Source: an uncultured Aquimarina sp. (GTDB lineage: Bacteria; Bacteroidota; Bacteroidia; Flavobacteriales; Flavobacteriaceae). Taken from it: a DNA stretch of 64,000 nucleotides. Shown piece by piece: positions 39,683 through 51,703 of the stretch. Below the pieces are notes generated by a model. The model saw nothing but the letters and a program-made list of their open reading frames with translations, was not told where the DNA came from and searched no databases. Position 1 is the stretch's first letter. Every line of letters starts with the position of its first letter. Where the stretch lies: contig CANMMM010000004.1 of NCBI GenBank assembly GCA_947498935.1, positions 62,001-126,000 on the forward strand. The letters are read 5' to 3'. The position numbers and the translations under genes were made by a program.

Positions 39683-40159
39683 ATGTATTTAAAGGAATTT
39701 GAAATTCGATGGAATGATATTGATGCGAATAGGCATTTGGCTAATAAGGCATATATAGAGTATGCAGCTCATACACGTATGTCGTTTTTAACGGAGTATG
39801 GTTTTGATTATAAGACGCTACAGAAGCATGATATTGGTCCTATCGTATTTTATGAGCATATGTATTATTTTAAAGAAGTGTTTGCGGGGAAACCTGTACG
39901 AGTATCACTAGAATTGTCTGGGTTGAGTGAGGATGGTAAGTTTTTTGAGTTTACACATAATTTTTATGATCACAAGGGAGGGAATTTTGCACATTGCGAA
40001 ATGATGGGAGCTTGGATCGATTTAAAAACCCGTAAATTAATTGCATTGCCTGTAGAAATGATGGAGTTATTGAATGTGGTAGAAAAGGCTTCTTATTATA
40101 GAGTACTGACGAAAGAGGATACGCGAAGGTTTGCGAAACAGCCTGTAGATTTAGGTTGA
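39683..40159 (+). CDS. Acyl-CoA thioesterase (hotdog fold, 4HBT-like)
   Basis: 'FEIRWNDIDANRHLANKAYIEYAAHTRMSFLTEYG' hotdog thioesterase signature. Confidence 0.88.
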   Translation: MYLKEFEIRWNDIDANRHLANKAYIEYAAHTRMSFLTEYGFDYKTLQKHDIGPIVFYEHMYYFKEVFAGKPVRVSLELSGLSEDGKFFEFTHNFYDHKGGNFAHCEMMGAWIDLKTRKLIALPVEMMELLNVVEKASYYRVLTKEDTRRFAKQPVDLG

Positions 40160-41044
40160 TGTAGTGGTTTTTTTGGTTACAAGATATACACCGATGAATA
40201 CGAATGCTGCTGATAGAGTTTTGACCATATTCATGCTATCTGCTCCCATTAGTGTGGCAAAAACAATCGCTAATAAGGGTTGTAAATAAATAAAGGCGCC
40301 TAGTGTAGAGGCTTTAAGGGTCTTTAGAGCGAAAATGTTTAGTAGGTAGGTGAGAAAAGTGGTGCATACTACAACAAAGGCCATTTTAAGGAGTACATCT
40401 ACAGGTAGGTCGTGCCATTGAACTTCTATGAATTCATGTAATGTAATAGGAGCGTTGATGATTACTCCCATTAAAAATAACCATTTCATGAGTGTAAATA
40501 AATGGTATTTGGCAGTTAATGGCTTGATAAGGATAAGGTACACGGCGTAGCAAGCACCATTAATGATAAAAAAACTATTGCCTAGCGGTATGTTGGGAGC
40601 ATCTTGTCTGATTTCTTTGCCAAATAGAATAAGACCGAGTGCTCCTCCAAAGCCTAGTAGGATACCAATGATGCGTAGTAAGGTGATTTTTTCTTTCAGA
40701 AAAAAGGCGGATAATATGAATACCATAATTGGAGCGATGGTGATCATAACAGAGCTATTGATGGGGGTAGACAGTTCTAATCCCTTAAAAAACATAAGCA
40801 TGTTGATGACCATGCCAAAAATGGCACAGCCTAAAAAACGAAGCCAGTCTTTTCGGTCAATACGTTCGCGAGGTGCCCAAATTGAGGCGATCCAAAATAA
40901 AATGCTAGCGCCAATGACGCGTAGAAAAATAAAACCAAATGGTTTTATATAAGTAGGCATTACCCCTTTGGCAATCGTATGATTGATGGCGTATATCAAA
41001 CTGGCGCCAAAAGCTGCAAGAAAAGCAAGGGTTCTTTTATCCAT
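40151..41044 (-). CDS. EamA/DMT family transporter
   Basis: Ten hydrophobic segments, 'ASLIYAINHTIAKGVMPTYIKPFGFIFLRVIGASILFW'; start taken at MDKRTLAF. Confidence 0.88.
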   Translation of the reverse strand: MDKRTLAFLAAFGASLIYAINHTIAKGVMPTYIKPFGFIFLRVIGASILFWIASIWAPRERIDRKDWLRFLGCAIFGMVINMLMFFKGLELSTPINSSVMITIAPIMVFILSAFFLKEKITLLRIIGILLGFGGALGLILFGKEIRQDAPNIPLGNSFFIINGACYAVYLILIKPLTAKYHLFTLMKWLFLMGVIINAPITLHEFIEVQWHDLPVDVLLKMAFVVVCTTFLTYLLNIFALKTLKASTLGAFIYLQPLLAIVFATLMGADSMNMVKTLSAAFVFIGVYLVTKKTTTST

Positions 41045-41390
41045 GCAGTGCAGTATTAGCAGCAGCAATTGTTTTTTTGCTATTACCAATAAATATCTGA
41101 TTTTGCCATAGTAGTACTGGACGCTTTAAGAAAGTGTAGTGTTCTAGAATGAGGTTTTTGTAGTCTTCTTCTGTTAGAGATTGGTTTTTTAGGTCTCGCT
41201 CTTTATAAAGTCTTGCTCTTTTGCTAAACAGTGCTTCGTAGCTTCCTGCTATTGCATGCATTTCTTCGATTTGATCTGTGGTGATAGGGGTGGTTTTGAT
41301 ATCTTGTAAAGCAACGTCATCAGGTAGATGAAGCTCGTTGATAATACGTTTGCAAGTGTCGCAAGTAGAGAGGTAGTATAGTTTTTTCAC
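41037..41390 (-). CDS. ArsC/Spx-family (arsenate reductase-like) protein
   Basis: 'LYYLSTCDTCKRIINEL', 'SLTEEDYKNLILEHYTFLKRPVLLWQNQIFIGNS'; ATGGATAA overlap with the EamA gene. Confidence 0.88.
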   Translation of the reverse strand: MKKLYYLSTCDTCKRIINELHLPDDVALQDIKTTPITTDQIEEMHAIAGSYEALFSKRARLYKERDLKNQSLTEEDYKNLILEHYTFLKRPVLLWQNQIFIGNSKKTIAAANTALHG

Positions 41391-41492
41391 GTGGTTCAGT
41401 TTTAAAATGCTAAAATCGCTACAAAGGAAATCCTTTTCAGAATGAAAAGATATATTTTTGGGTAAAAATTATAAACCTTCACTAATCACATC

Positions 41493-41948
41493 ATGAAGTA
41501 TCAATTAGAAGTAACAAGAACAAATAGAAGAATACTGGAAAAAATGATTAATAGCATTCCGTTGGAGACATTGAATCGTGTTCCAGAGGGTTTTTCTAAT
41601 TCGATTATCTGGAATATTGCCCATGTGGTGGTAACACAGCAATTATTGGTCTATAAATTAAGTGGGTTGCCTACTCTGGTTAGCGACGAGATGATCGAAA
41701 GGTATAGAAAGGGAACGAAAACAGAACATGCTGTTACGGAAGAGGAATTAGAAATGGTCAAGACGCTATTGCACAGTACGATCGATCAGACAGAGAAGGA
41801 TATGGATGCGAATGTATTCGAGAATTACCAAGAATATCCTACGAGTACGGGTTTTGTGTTAAAATCTCTGGCAGATGCAGTGGCTTTTAATAATTTTCAT
41901 GAGGGAATTCACTTAGGGTATATCATGGCTATGAAAAAGGCGTTATAA
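41493..41948 (+). CDS. DinB-family protein
   Basis: 'SNSIIWNIAHVVVTQQLLVYKLSGLP' and 'FNNFHEGIHLGYIMAMKKAL' DinB-like helices and His positions. Confidence 0.8.
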   Translation: MKYQLEVTRTNRRILEKMINSIPLETLNRVPEGFSNSIIWNIAHVVVTQQLLVYKLSGLPTLVSDEMIERYRKGTKTEHAVTEEELEMVKTLLHSTIDQTEKDMDANVFENYQEYPTSTGFVLKSLADAVAFNNFHEGIHLGYIMAMKKAL

Positions 41949-41969
41949 ATCACTACATAAACAAAGGCG

Positions 41970-43112
41970 ATGAAATTTAATACAAAAACAATACATGGAG
42001 GGCAATCTCATGATCCTGCATACGGGGCAGTGATGCCTCCAATATATCAGACTTCTACCTATGCCCAGTCGACACCAGGTGGGCATAAGGGATATGAATA
42101 CAGTAGAACGCATAATCCTACGCGTAGTGCATTGGAAAAAGCATTAGCAAGTATTGAGAATGGAACGTATGGATTGGCATTTGGTTCTGGATTGGCAGCT
42201 ATAGATGCAGTGATAAAATTGCTAAAACCAGGTGATGAAGTAATTTCTACGAGTGATCTCTATGGAGGTACTTATAGGATCTTCACTAAAATATTTGAAG
42301 GTTTTGGGATTAAATTCCACTTTGTAGGAATGGAAAGCGCAGCCGAGGTTGCAAAACACATTAATGCGAATACAAAATTGATATGGGTGGAAACGCCTAC
42401 GAATCCTATGATGAATGTCATAGATATCAAAGCAGTAGCAGCGGTGGCAAAACAGCATGAATTGTTGCTGGCAGTAGATAATACGTTTGCAACTCCGTAT
42501 CTACAACGCCCTTTAGATTTAGGGGCAGACATCGTGATGCATAGTGCTACGAAATATATTGGTGGTCATAGTGATTTAGTGATGGGCGCATTGATCGTAA
42601 AAGATGAGGTGCTAGCAGATCGATTGTATTTTATACAAAACGCAAGTGGTGCGGTTTGTGGCCCTCAGGACAGTTTTTTGGCATTGCGAGGGATCAAAAC
42701 ATTGCATGTGCGTATGCAAAGACATTGCGAAAATGGAAGGGCTATTGCTAGGTATTTAGAATCGCATCCGCAAATAGAAAAGGTGTATTGGCCAGGTTTG
42801 GAGTCGCATCCGAATCATGCTATTGCAGCAGCGCAGATGGATGATTTCGGCGGAATGATTTCGTTTGTAACCAAGGGTAATGATTATCAAAAAGCGATAC
42901 AAATCGTAGAGCGATTGCAGATTTTTACCTTAGCAGAATCTTTAGGGGGTGTCGAAAGTCTAGCGGGACATCCTGCAAGTATGACGCATGCTTCGATTCC
43001 TAAAGAAGAGCGTGAAAAGACGGGAGTGGTGGATTCATTGATCCGCCTAAGTGTAGGGATAGAGGACGTAGCAGATTTAATTGCAGATTTAGAGCAGGCT
43101 ATCGGTTCGTAA
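41970..43112 (+). CDS. Cystathionine gamma-synthase/lyase (PLP-dependent, Cys/Met metabolism)
   Basis: 'YEYSRTHNPTRSALEKALASIENG', 'MHSATKYIGGHSDLVMGALIV' PLP-lysine motif. Confidence 0.95.
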   Translation: MKFNTKTIHGGQSHDPAYGAVMPPIYQTSTYAQSTPGGHKGYEYSRTHNPTRSALEKALASIENGTYGLAFGSGLAAIDAVIKLLKPGDEVISTSDLYGGTYRIFTKIFEGFGIKFHFVGMESAAEVAKHINANTKLIWVETPTNPMMNVIDIKAVAAVAKQHELLLAVDNTFATPYLQRPLDLGADIVMHSATKYIGGHSDLVMGALIVKDEVLADRLYFIQNASGAVCGPQDSFLALRGIKTLHVRMQRHCENGRAIARYLESHPQIEKVYWPGLESHPNHAIAAAQMDDFGGMISFVTKGNDYQKAIQIVERLQIFTLAESLGGVESLAGHPASMTHASIPKEEREKTGVVDSLIRLSVGIEDVADLIADLEQAIGS

Positions 43113-43180
43113 GTGATGGGTATACGATGCTGATACGTATTATTAATTTGGCAAAATTAAAGATTTGTTTTTGAGAATAG

Positions 43181-44587
<1,407 letters not shown>

Positions 44588-44611
44588 CCCAATTGCTATA
44601 TGATATGATAC

Positions 44612-44648
44612 AAAGCCGTTCTGTAGATGATATAGAACGGCTTTTTTA
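44612..44648 (+). terminator. Intrinsic terminator of gdhA
   Basis: aaagccgttctgtagatgatatagaacggcttttttag. Confidence 0.88.
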
Positions 44649-44715
44649 GTTATTTGAGCGCAATAATTACTATTTTAGCATGTTATCAAAGCGTAGTTAT
44701 AGACACTCATACATC

Positions 44716-46995
44716 ATGCATTATTACAAATATTTATTCTTATTATTTTTACCATTTTGTGTGGTTGCACAAGATTTTTCGAAGCAATGGACAGGTCATT
44801 TTTCCTATTTTAAGATCAATGATGTATATGCAGAGGAGAATATGGTATATGCTGTTTCAGACAATTCCATGTTTGTGTACGATACAGATAATAATGCTTC
44901 TAAAGTAGTGTCTACAGTAGAAGGATTGTCTGGGGAGTTGATCTCTGCCGTATATCACAGCACAGCATTTGATATCACATTAATAGGCTATGAAAATGGT
45001 TTGTTAGAATTGGTGATTGGCAATACAGTGCGAACTTTTGTAGATATTGTAGACAAGCCTACGATTCAGCCTACTGCTAAGCGAATTAATCATTTTTTTG
45101 AGTACGAAGATCAGGTGTTTATTGCTACGGGATTTGGTGTAGTAGCTTTTAATTTAGAAAAAATAGAATTTGGCGATACATTCTTCATCGGAGCTGGAGG
45201 TTCGCAGGTAGCAGTCACCAGTACTGCGGTGTTAAACGATACGCTATATGCGAGTACACGTTCTATAGGATTGTTATCAGCACCTGTAGCAAGCACGAAC
45301 TTAGTAGATTTTTCTCAGTGGACGACTGTAACCACAGGAGTTTTTAATGGTCTTACTGTTTTTGATGATCAATTATTGATTTGGGAAGGTACTGATAGTA
45401 TCAAGCGCTTAGAAGCAGGAGCGTTAACTACTGTGTTGACTGCCCCAAGAACTATCAAGAAAATAGATAGTAGTTCAGATCATTTGACACTTACTGTTGC
45501 TGAAGGTGCATTGGTATATGATACGAGTTTACAACAAACACATACGACACTCAGTACCTCAGAAGATGCTTTTATAGCCAATGCAGCAGTTACACTAGCA
45601 GATAATCTGTATCTAGCCACCAATACGCAAGGGTTATTGCGTATAGCACTCGATGCGAATACTAGGGAGTCTATTAGTCCTCAAGGGCCTTTACTAAACA
45701 GTGTGTTTCGAGTAGAGGCGCAAAATGGTGCTTTATGGACGGTGTTTGGAGAGTATGATATTGATTACAATCCGTTTCCGTTTTCAAATAGAGATAGAGG
45801 TGTAAGCAAACTTACTGCAGAAGGATGGTTTCATATCCCTAAGGAAGAAGTGTTAGGAGCAGCAGCACTTTCGCATATTACGATTAATCCTAAGAATGAA
45901 GATCAGGTATTTATCAGCAGTTTTAATCATGGACTATTAGAAATCAATGACAATGAAGTCACAAATTTACATACACAGGGTAATAGTGGTTTTGAAACCT
46001 TGGTGCCTGATAGTGTAATTATTTTTGTCAATGGATCTGTATTTGATAAAAATGGAGATTTATGGATTGTAAATTCTAGAAGTGATAATGGATTAAAGCG
46101 GTTTAATACAGAAGATGCTACTACCTTTGATGTCGATCTTTCTACGGTGATCAATGCTCCTGTTTCTAACCTTGGATTTTCTGATGCTGTACTCGATAGA
46201 AATGGTAATGTGTTTTTTGGGTCACAAAAATTTGGTGTCATTGGATACAATCCAGAAACCAGACGATTGATACGTATCAGTGGAAAAGGGGAAGGAGCAA
46301 ACTTACCGAGTGATAATGTTATTGCTTTAGAAATGGATCATAATAATCAGCTATGGATCGGAACTTTTAGAGGGATACGTGTGCTGTTTAATGTATCGAA
46401 TGTCTTTCAGCAAACAAATCCGCAAACGAATCAAATTATTATTACGGATGATGAAGGGGTGCCACAAGAATTGTTATTTGATCTAACGATTACAGATATA
46501 GAAGTGGATGGGGCTAATAATAAATGGGTTGCTACAGCATCTTCAGGAGTGTTTTACCTTTCGGCAGATGGAAGAGAAACGTTAGCACATTTTACCAAAG
46601 CTAATTCTCCATTACCTACTAATAATGTATTGGATATTACAGTAGATGATAGCACTGGTGTTGTGTACTTTGCCACAGGATTGGGTATGCTATCTTATAA
46701 AGGTACAGCTACAGGTCCTAAGGCGAATTTAAACAATGTTTTTGCATTTCCAAATCCTGTAAAACCTAGTTTTAATGGAAATGTAGTGATCCGAGGGTTG
46801 ACCAATAATGCCAATGTGAAAATCACTGATATTGAAGGGAATTTGGTGCATGAAGTGGTGAGTCAGGGAGGAAGTATTCAGTGGGATACTAGAGCTTTTG
46901 GTAGGCATGAAGTAGCTTCTGGAGTGTATCTTATTTTGGTAACAGCCGAGGATGCTGTAGAAACTACAGTCACTAAGCTTTTGATTGTGCGCTAA
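44716..46995 (+). CDS. porZ: Two-component-regulator-propeller protein with T9SS C-terminal domain, PorZ-like
   Basis: Signal peptide, repeated propeller blades ('NNQLWIGTFRGIRVLF', 'NNKWVATASSGVFYL'), CTD 'AFPNPVKPSFNGNVVIRGLTNNANVKITDIEGN'; overlaps recO (TAATG). Confidence 0.72.
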   Translation: MHYYKYLFLLFLPFCVVAQDFSKQWTGHFSYFKINDVYAEENMVYAVSDNSMFVYDTDNNASKVVSTVEGLSGELISAVYHSTAFDITLIGYENGLLELVIGNTVRTFVDIVDKPTIQPTAKRINHFFEYEDQVFIATGFGVVAFNLEKIEFGDTFFIGAGGSQVAVTSTAVLNDTLYASTRSIGLLSAPVASTNLVDFSQWTTVTTGVFNGLTVFDDQLLIWEGTDSIKRLEAGALTTVLTAPRTIKKIDSSSDHLTLTVAEGALVYDTSLQQTHTTLSTSEDAFIANAAVTLADNLYLATNTQGLLRIALDANTRESISPQGPLLNSVFRVEAQNGALWTVFGEYDIDYNPFPFSNRDRGVSKLTAEGWFHIPKEEVLGAAALSHITINPKNEDQVFISSFNHGLLEINDNEVTNLHTQGNSGFETLVPDSVIIFVNGSVFDKNGDLWIVNSRSDNGLKRFNTEDATTFDVDLSTVINAPVSNLGFSDAVLDRNGNVFFGSQKFGVIGYNPETRRLIRISGKGEGANLPSDNVIALEMDHNNQLWIGTFRGIRVLFNVSNVFQQTNPQTNQIIITDDEGVPQELLFDLTITDIEVDGANNKWVATASSGVFYLSADGRETLAHFTKANSPLPTNNVLDITVDDSTGVVYFATGLGMLSYKGTATGPKANLNNVFAFPNPVKPSFNGNVVIRGLTNNANVKITDIEGNLVHEVVSQGGSIQWDTRAFGRHEVASGVYLILVTAEDAVETTVTKLLIVR

Positions 46996-47717
46996 TGATT
47001 GTACAAACCGAAGCTATTGTCATTCATTCATTACGCTATGGAGAAAATGACTTGATCGTTTCTTTGCTCACCAAAAAAAGTGGTTTAAAATCCTACTTAC
47101 TCAAAGGAGTGTTGAAATCAAAACGCGCTAAAATCAGAGCGTCATTGTTTCAGCCATTGTCACTACTGGAAATAGAAGCTGCTCATAAAAATAAAGGGAA
47201 TCTGGAGCGTATACGCGAGGCAAAATTATTGGTTCCTTATACTTCATTACATACAGATATACACAAGAGTGCTATTGTTTTTTTTCTTTCAGAGGTCTTA
47301 CATCATGCAATAAAAGAAGAGGCTGTTGTAGATACAGCATTGTTCGAGTTCTTGCAATCAGCGTTTATTTGGTTAGATACGCATAACGAAATAGGTAATT
47401 TTCATATCGTATTTTTGATAAGACTTACACAATATTTAGGATTTTATCCCGATATATCGTCATTGTCTTTTCCTTATTTTAATATGTTAGAAGGTTGTTT
47501 TCAGGTAGTAGATTCCAATCGGTATTGCGTAATGGGAGTACATATAGAGCAATTGAAAGCGTTTTTAGGCACGACATTTGATTACAGTATTCAAATTAGC
47601 CTGTCGCGAAGTATAAGAAAGGATATTCTAGATGCTATATTAGTATATTTTGAGCTACATTTGCACAGTTTTAAAAAACCGAAATCATTATCGGTTTTGA
47701 ATGAAATTTTTAGTTAA
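46995..47717 (+). CDS. recO: DNA repair protein RecO
   Basis: 'TEAIVIHSLRYGENDLIVSLLTKKSGLKSYLLKGVLKSK' RecO N-terminal OB fold. Confidence 0.93.
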   Translation: MIVQTEAIVIHSLRYGENDLIVSLLTKKSGLKSYLLKGVLKSKRAKIRASLFQPLSLLEIEAAHKNKGNLERIREAKLLVPYTSLHTDIHKSAIVFFLSEVLHHAIKEEAVVDTALFEFLQSAFIWLDTHNEIGNFHIVFLIRLTQYLGFYPDISSLSFPYFNMLEGCFQVVDSNRYCVMGVHIEQLKAFLGTTFDYSIQISLSRSIRKDILDAILVYFELHLHSFKKPKSLSVLNEIFS

Positions 47718-47720
47718 GAA

Positions 47721-50132
47721 ATGCGATTTATTATAGTTGTTTTGGTAACCTTGGTTACTGTTTTTATTGGTACGGCTCAGAAGATTACCGTCCTAAGTGG
47801 TGCCAATCATCAACCCATTCCTGATGTAGCTGTCTATAATAAGGCAAAGACCAAGGTGCTAGCTACTGATTTTGATGGAGAGGTGGATATTTCGTCATTT
47901 TCACCCAATGAAGTATTGTTTTTTCAGCATATTTCTCATGTAGAAAAAAGCGTAGTAAAAGCTAAAATCACTAAGAAAAAGAAAAGAATAGTGTATTTGT
48001 CTGTAAATGACAACTCCTTATCGGAGGTATTGATTTCTGTTTCTAAGTGGGAACAAGATAAAAAAGAAATCACTCATAAAGTGGTGAGTATTTCTGCAGA
48101 CGAAATCGCATTAGCTACTCCTCAAACATCAGCTGATTTATTACAGAGCAGTGGTCAGGTGTTTATTCAAAAAAGCCAATTAGGAGGCGGAAGTCCAATT
48201 ATCCGAGGGTTTTCTACCAATCGATTGTTACTTACAGTAGATGGAGTACGTATGAATACAGCAATTTTTAGAGGAGGTAATGTGCAGAATGTAATTTCTG
48301 TAGATCCATTTACGGTAGATAGAACCGAAGTATTATTAGGACCTGGTTCGGTAGTGTATGGTAGTGATGCTGTAGGAGGTGTGATGAATTTTTATACCAA
48401 GCAACCTAGTTTTGCGATCAGTGGCAAGCATAAAGTAAGTGGGCATGCGATTGCTCGGTATGCCAGTGCTAGTAATGAAACTACGGGTCATGTAGATATT
48501 AATATAGGACTAGAGAAATGGGCGTTTCTCAGTAGTGTGAGTTATACCAATTTCGATGATTTAAAAATGGGAAGTCGCGGGCCTGATGATTATCTGCGTA
48601 CAGAATTTGTGCAGCGCATTGATGGAGTCGATACAATAGTGGCTAATGATGATCCCGAATTACAGGTTTCTACAGGATATGATCAGGTGAATTTTTTACA
48701 AAAAGTTCGTTTTTCGCCCAATGATGTATGGGATATAGACGCAGGTTTTATTTATACTGCTTCTTCGGACTACCCGAGGTATGATCGGTTGATTAGAAAA
48801 AGAAATGGTACTCTTCGATCTGCAGAATGGTATTACGGTCCGCAGCAATGGTTAATGAGTAATTTGCAATTGACACATAAGGCTAAGAATACATTGTATG
48901 ATAAGATGAAACTAACCTTAGCGTATCAGAATTTTAAAGAAAGTAGGAATGATCGGAATTTTGGAAGTACAGTGCTTTCTAGAACCCGCGAAGATTTAGA
49001 TGCTTATTCAGGAAATATCGATTTTGAGAAGAAAATCAAACCCAAAACGACTTTGTATTATGGGTTGGAATACATTTTGAATCAGGTGCATTCCGAGGGT
49101 TCTGAAGAGGATATAGAAACTCGTACAGTAGTAGCAGCTCCTTCTAGGTATCCGGATGGTGCGACATGGCAATCCATCGCTGCATATGCCAGTCTAAAAG
49201 CACATCTCAGTGAGCAACTTCGATTTCAGGGCGGGTTGCGCTACAATCGGATCATTCTGTTTGCTGATTTTGATGATCAGTTTTTTGATTTTCCGTTTAC
49301 GAATGCCAATATCGATACCGAGGCAGTCACAGGAACTGCAGGTTTTAGCTGGTTTCCAAATGAGATATTGCAATGGAAATTGAATTTTTCGACCGCCTTT
49401 AGAGCGCCTAATATAGATGATGTAGGTAAGATTTTTGATTCAGAACCAGGAGCAGTGGTAGTTCCCAATCCAGCGATAGAACCCGAATATGCTTATAATG
49501 GCGAGCTAGGGCTAACAGCTACCATATCTAAACAACTAAAAATCGATTTGGCTACGTATTATACCAAGTTAGATAATGCCTTGGTGCGAAGAGATTTTGC
49601 ACTCAATGGAGAGCAACAGATTGAATTTGGCGGTGAATTAAGTACCGTACAGGCAATACAAAATGCTGCTGAAGCACGGATTTATGGTTTTGAGATGGGA
49701 ATGCAGTATGATTTTATGCGTAATTTTCAGTTACGTACCCATTATACATTTACAGGAGGGCAAGAAGAACTAGATGATGGGACTGTGTCTCCCTCTAGAC
49801 ATGTAGCTCCTCAGTTCGGAGCGAGTCACGTGACGTATACCAATGAAAAATGGTTTATAGATGCTTTTGCGCAATACAGTGGTACGTTTGATTTCGAAGA
49901 TCTAGCACCTTCTCAGCAAAACAATGCTTTTTTATATGCTACGGATGCCAATGGCAATCCATTTTCACCCTCTTGGTATACGCTTAATTTGCGTACGAAA
50001 TACCAGTTTACCAAAAATTTGGAAGGTACTTTTGCGATCGAAAATATCACGGATCAGCGGTATCGCCCGTATTCCTCTGGAATAGCAGGAGCAGGTCGTA
50101 ATTTTATTGTATCTCTTAAATACGTATTATAA
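47721..50132 (+). CDS. TonB-dependent outer-membrane receptor
   Basis: Plug 'SGQVFIQKSQLGGGSPIIRGFSTNRLLLTVDGVRMNTAIFRGGNVQNVISVDPFTVDRTEVLLGPGSVVYGSDAVGGVMNF' and C-terminal beta-barrel. Confidence 0.95.
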   Translation: MRFIIVVLVTLVTVFIGTAQKITVLSGANHQPIPDVAVYNKAKTKVLATDFDGEVDISSFSPNEVLFFQHISHVEKSVVKAKITKKKKRIVYLSVNDNSLSEVLISVSKWEQDKKEITHKVVSISADEIALATPQTSADLLQSSGQVFIQKSQLGGGSPIIRGFSTNRLLLTVDGVRMNTAIFRGGNVQNVISVDPFTVDRTEVLLGPGSVVYGSDAVGGVMNFYTKQPSFAISGKHKVSGHAIARYASASNETTGHVDINIGLEKWAFLSSVSYTNFDDLKMGSRGPDDYLRTEFVQRIDGVDTIVANDDPELQVSTGYDQVNFLQKVRFSPNDVWDIDAGFIYTASSDYPRYDRLIRKRNGTLRSAEWYYGPQQWLMSNLQLTHKAKNTLYDKMKLTLAYQNFKESRNDRNFGSTVLSRTREDLDAYSGNIDFEKKIKPKTTLYYGLEYILNQVHSEGSEEDIETRTVVAAPSRYPDGATWQSIAAYASLKAHLSEQLRFQGGLRYNRIILFADFDDQFFDFPFTNANIDTEAVTGTAGFSWFPNEILQWKLNFSTAFRAPNIDDVGKIFDSEPGAVVVPNPAIEPEYAYNGELGLTATISKQLKIDLATYYTKLDNALVRRDFALNGEQQIEFGGELSTVQAIQNAAEARIYGFEMGMQYDFMRNFQLRTHYTFTGGQEELDDGTVSPSRHVAPQFGASHVTYTNEKWFIDAFAQYSGTFDFEDLAPSQQNNAFLYATDANGNPFSPSWYTLNLRTKYQFTKNLEGTFAIENITDQRYRPYSSGIAGAGRNFIVSLKYVL

Positions 50133-50143
50133 TTCTATAGATT

Positions 50144-50806
50144 TTGAATACGACACTATATATTTTTGATATCGATGGCACACTTACAGACAGTGTGCCG
50201 ATGTATCTAATGTCAGTTACACAAGCCATGCAACGTATGGGGATTGCCGACATTGATACCGATTATACCCATTATAAGCACCATACCGATAGTTATGCGT
50301 TTCGGTATAACTACGAGCGCAATACAACTGAGCCGTATAACAGTGAATTATTAGTGCAATTAGAAGAAGAATTGCTTGTGCAGATGAATACATTTGCCCC
50401 CGTTTCCGAGATTTTGGGAGCTAAAGCATTGATTGATTTTATGAGAGCCCATGCCATTCCCTTTTGTTTTGCCACAGGCGCTTTGCCTAAACCTGCCATG
50501 CAAAAACTACAACAATGTGATATATGGTATGATCCAGCACTGATTGCTACTTCCAAAACACATGAAACAAGAGTAGGTTTTGTACAAGAAGCCATAGAAA
50601 GAGCCAAATCATATTACAAGCAAACTGATTTTGAGCAGATCATTTCAGTAGGCGACGGACTATGGGATCTAAAAACAGCGCAAGCCTTGTCTTTAGAATT
50701 TGTAGGCATAGGAGAGCGACATAAAGAGGCATTGCTAGCGCATGGAGCAACACGTTGTTATACAGACATAGCGAGTTTTCATCGCGAGATATCTACTACC
50801 TTGTAA
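50144..50806 (+). CDS. HAD-family hydrolase
   Basis: 'LYIFDIDGTLTDSVPMY', 'ISVGDGLWDLKTAQAL'. TTG start. Confidence 0.9.
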   Translation: MNTTLYIFDIDGTLTDSVPMYLMSVTQAMQRMGIADIDTDYTHYKHHTDSYAFRYNYERNTTEPYNSELLVQLEEELLVQMNTFAPVSEILGAKALIDFMRAHAIPFCFATGALPKPAMQKLQQCDIWYDPALIATSKTHETRVGFVQEAIERAKSYYKQTDFEQIISVGDGLWDLKTAQALSLEFVGIGERHKEALLAHGATRCYTDIASFHREISTTL

Positions 50807-50815
50807 GAGCGATCA

Positions 50816-51391
50816 CTAATCATCTGAAGAGATCGTTGTTGCCGTAGAATCCTTTAGAATTTCGTTATCCCGTAACAGTTCTTTTTCGATATTATCGGGG
50901 ATGGCTAGTGATAATTCATTGAGTTGTATGATCAGGCTATTATATGCGGTAATCAATCGATCATTAGCTGCCATTAGTTTGTCTGCAGTATAATGCTCAG
51001 AATTTACTAATTGAGTTAGAAGTCCTGTTTCGGTAGTCAACACTGCAATTCTAGATTGGATAGGATTGGTTTTTAGATCTGAAGTAAGATTTTCTTTCAG
51101 GTTTTGTACCAATAGATAGGCACTGTCTGCATGTTTGTATACTTGGTGTGCATTAGCAGTATGCAGGCTTTTGATCAAGTTTCTTAAATGTTCAAAATCA
51201 TCGTAGCCCTCCATTTCTTTGCTAGACGCTGTAGATAATTCTAATAATGTCGTTTTTATCTTTTCTTTAGAAAGACTATCCAATACTACAGTAGTAGCTG
51301 TTTGGGAAACCACCGTTTGTTTTTTACTACATCCTATGATAGTGATCATGGCTAGTAATAGGATGCTCGATATTCGTATGCTCATATTCAT
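50816..51391 (-). CDS. Hypothetical lipoprotein
   Basis: Lipobox 'ISSILLLAMITIIGCSKKQ'. Confidence 0.7.
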   Translation of the reverse strand: MNMSIRISSILLLAMITIIGCSKKQTVVSQTATTVVLDSLSKEKIKTTLLELSTASSKEMEGYDDFEHLRNLIKSLHTANAHQVYKHADSAYLLVQNLKENLTSDLKTNPIQSRIAVLTTETGLLTQLVNSEHYTADKLMAANDRLITAYNSLIIQLNELSLAIPDNIEKELLRDNEILKDSTATTISSDD

Positions 51392-51481
51392 TGTTTAAAC
51401 AACAGACCAAAAATAGCGATTATCGTTGCAACTAAAAATTATAAATACGAATTCGCGGCAGTATATTGTTGCTATTTAGTG

Positions 51482-51571
51482 GGGCGTTCCCCAAGGGTCG
51501 GGCTCTTCGTTCCAATTCCTCGCACCTCCTATCGTCGGGCTGTGGGATTTCCCCTGCGATCCCTAACGCAA
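51482..51571 (-). repeat. Family B repeat, copy B5 (inverted partner of B6)
   Basis: gggcgttccccaagggtcgggctcttcgttccaattcctcgcacctcctatcgtcgggctgtgggatttcccctgcgatccctaacgcaa. Confidence 0.88.
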
Positions 51572-51632
51572 AAAATGACAGTGTTTTGGCAGCTGTTTTT
51601 GGAACTTTTAGAGAAAAGGATGTTATAAATAC

Positions 51633-51667
51633 AAAGCCTTTCTCTATTGCTAAAGAAAGGCTTTTGA
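51633..51667 (-). terminator. Hairpin, probable terminator for 51704..53029
   Basis: aaagcctttctctattgctaaagaaaggctttt perfect stem. Confidence 0.6.
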
Positions 51668-51703
51668 GTATATATAGTATAGGTGTTTTACTTGTAGTGC
51701 TTC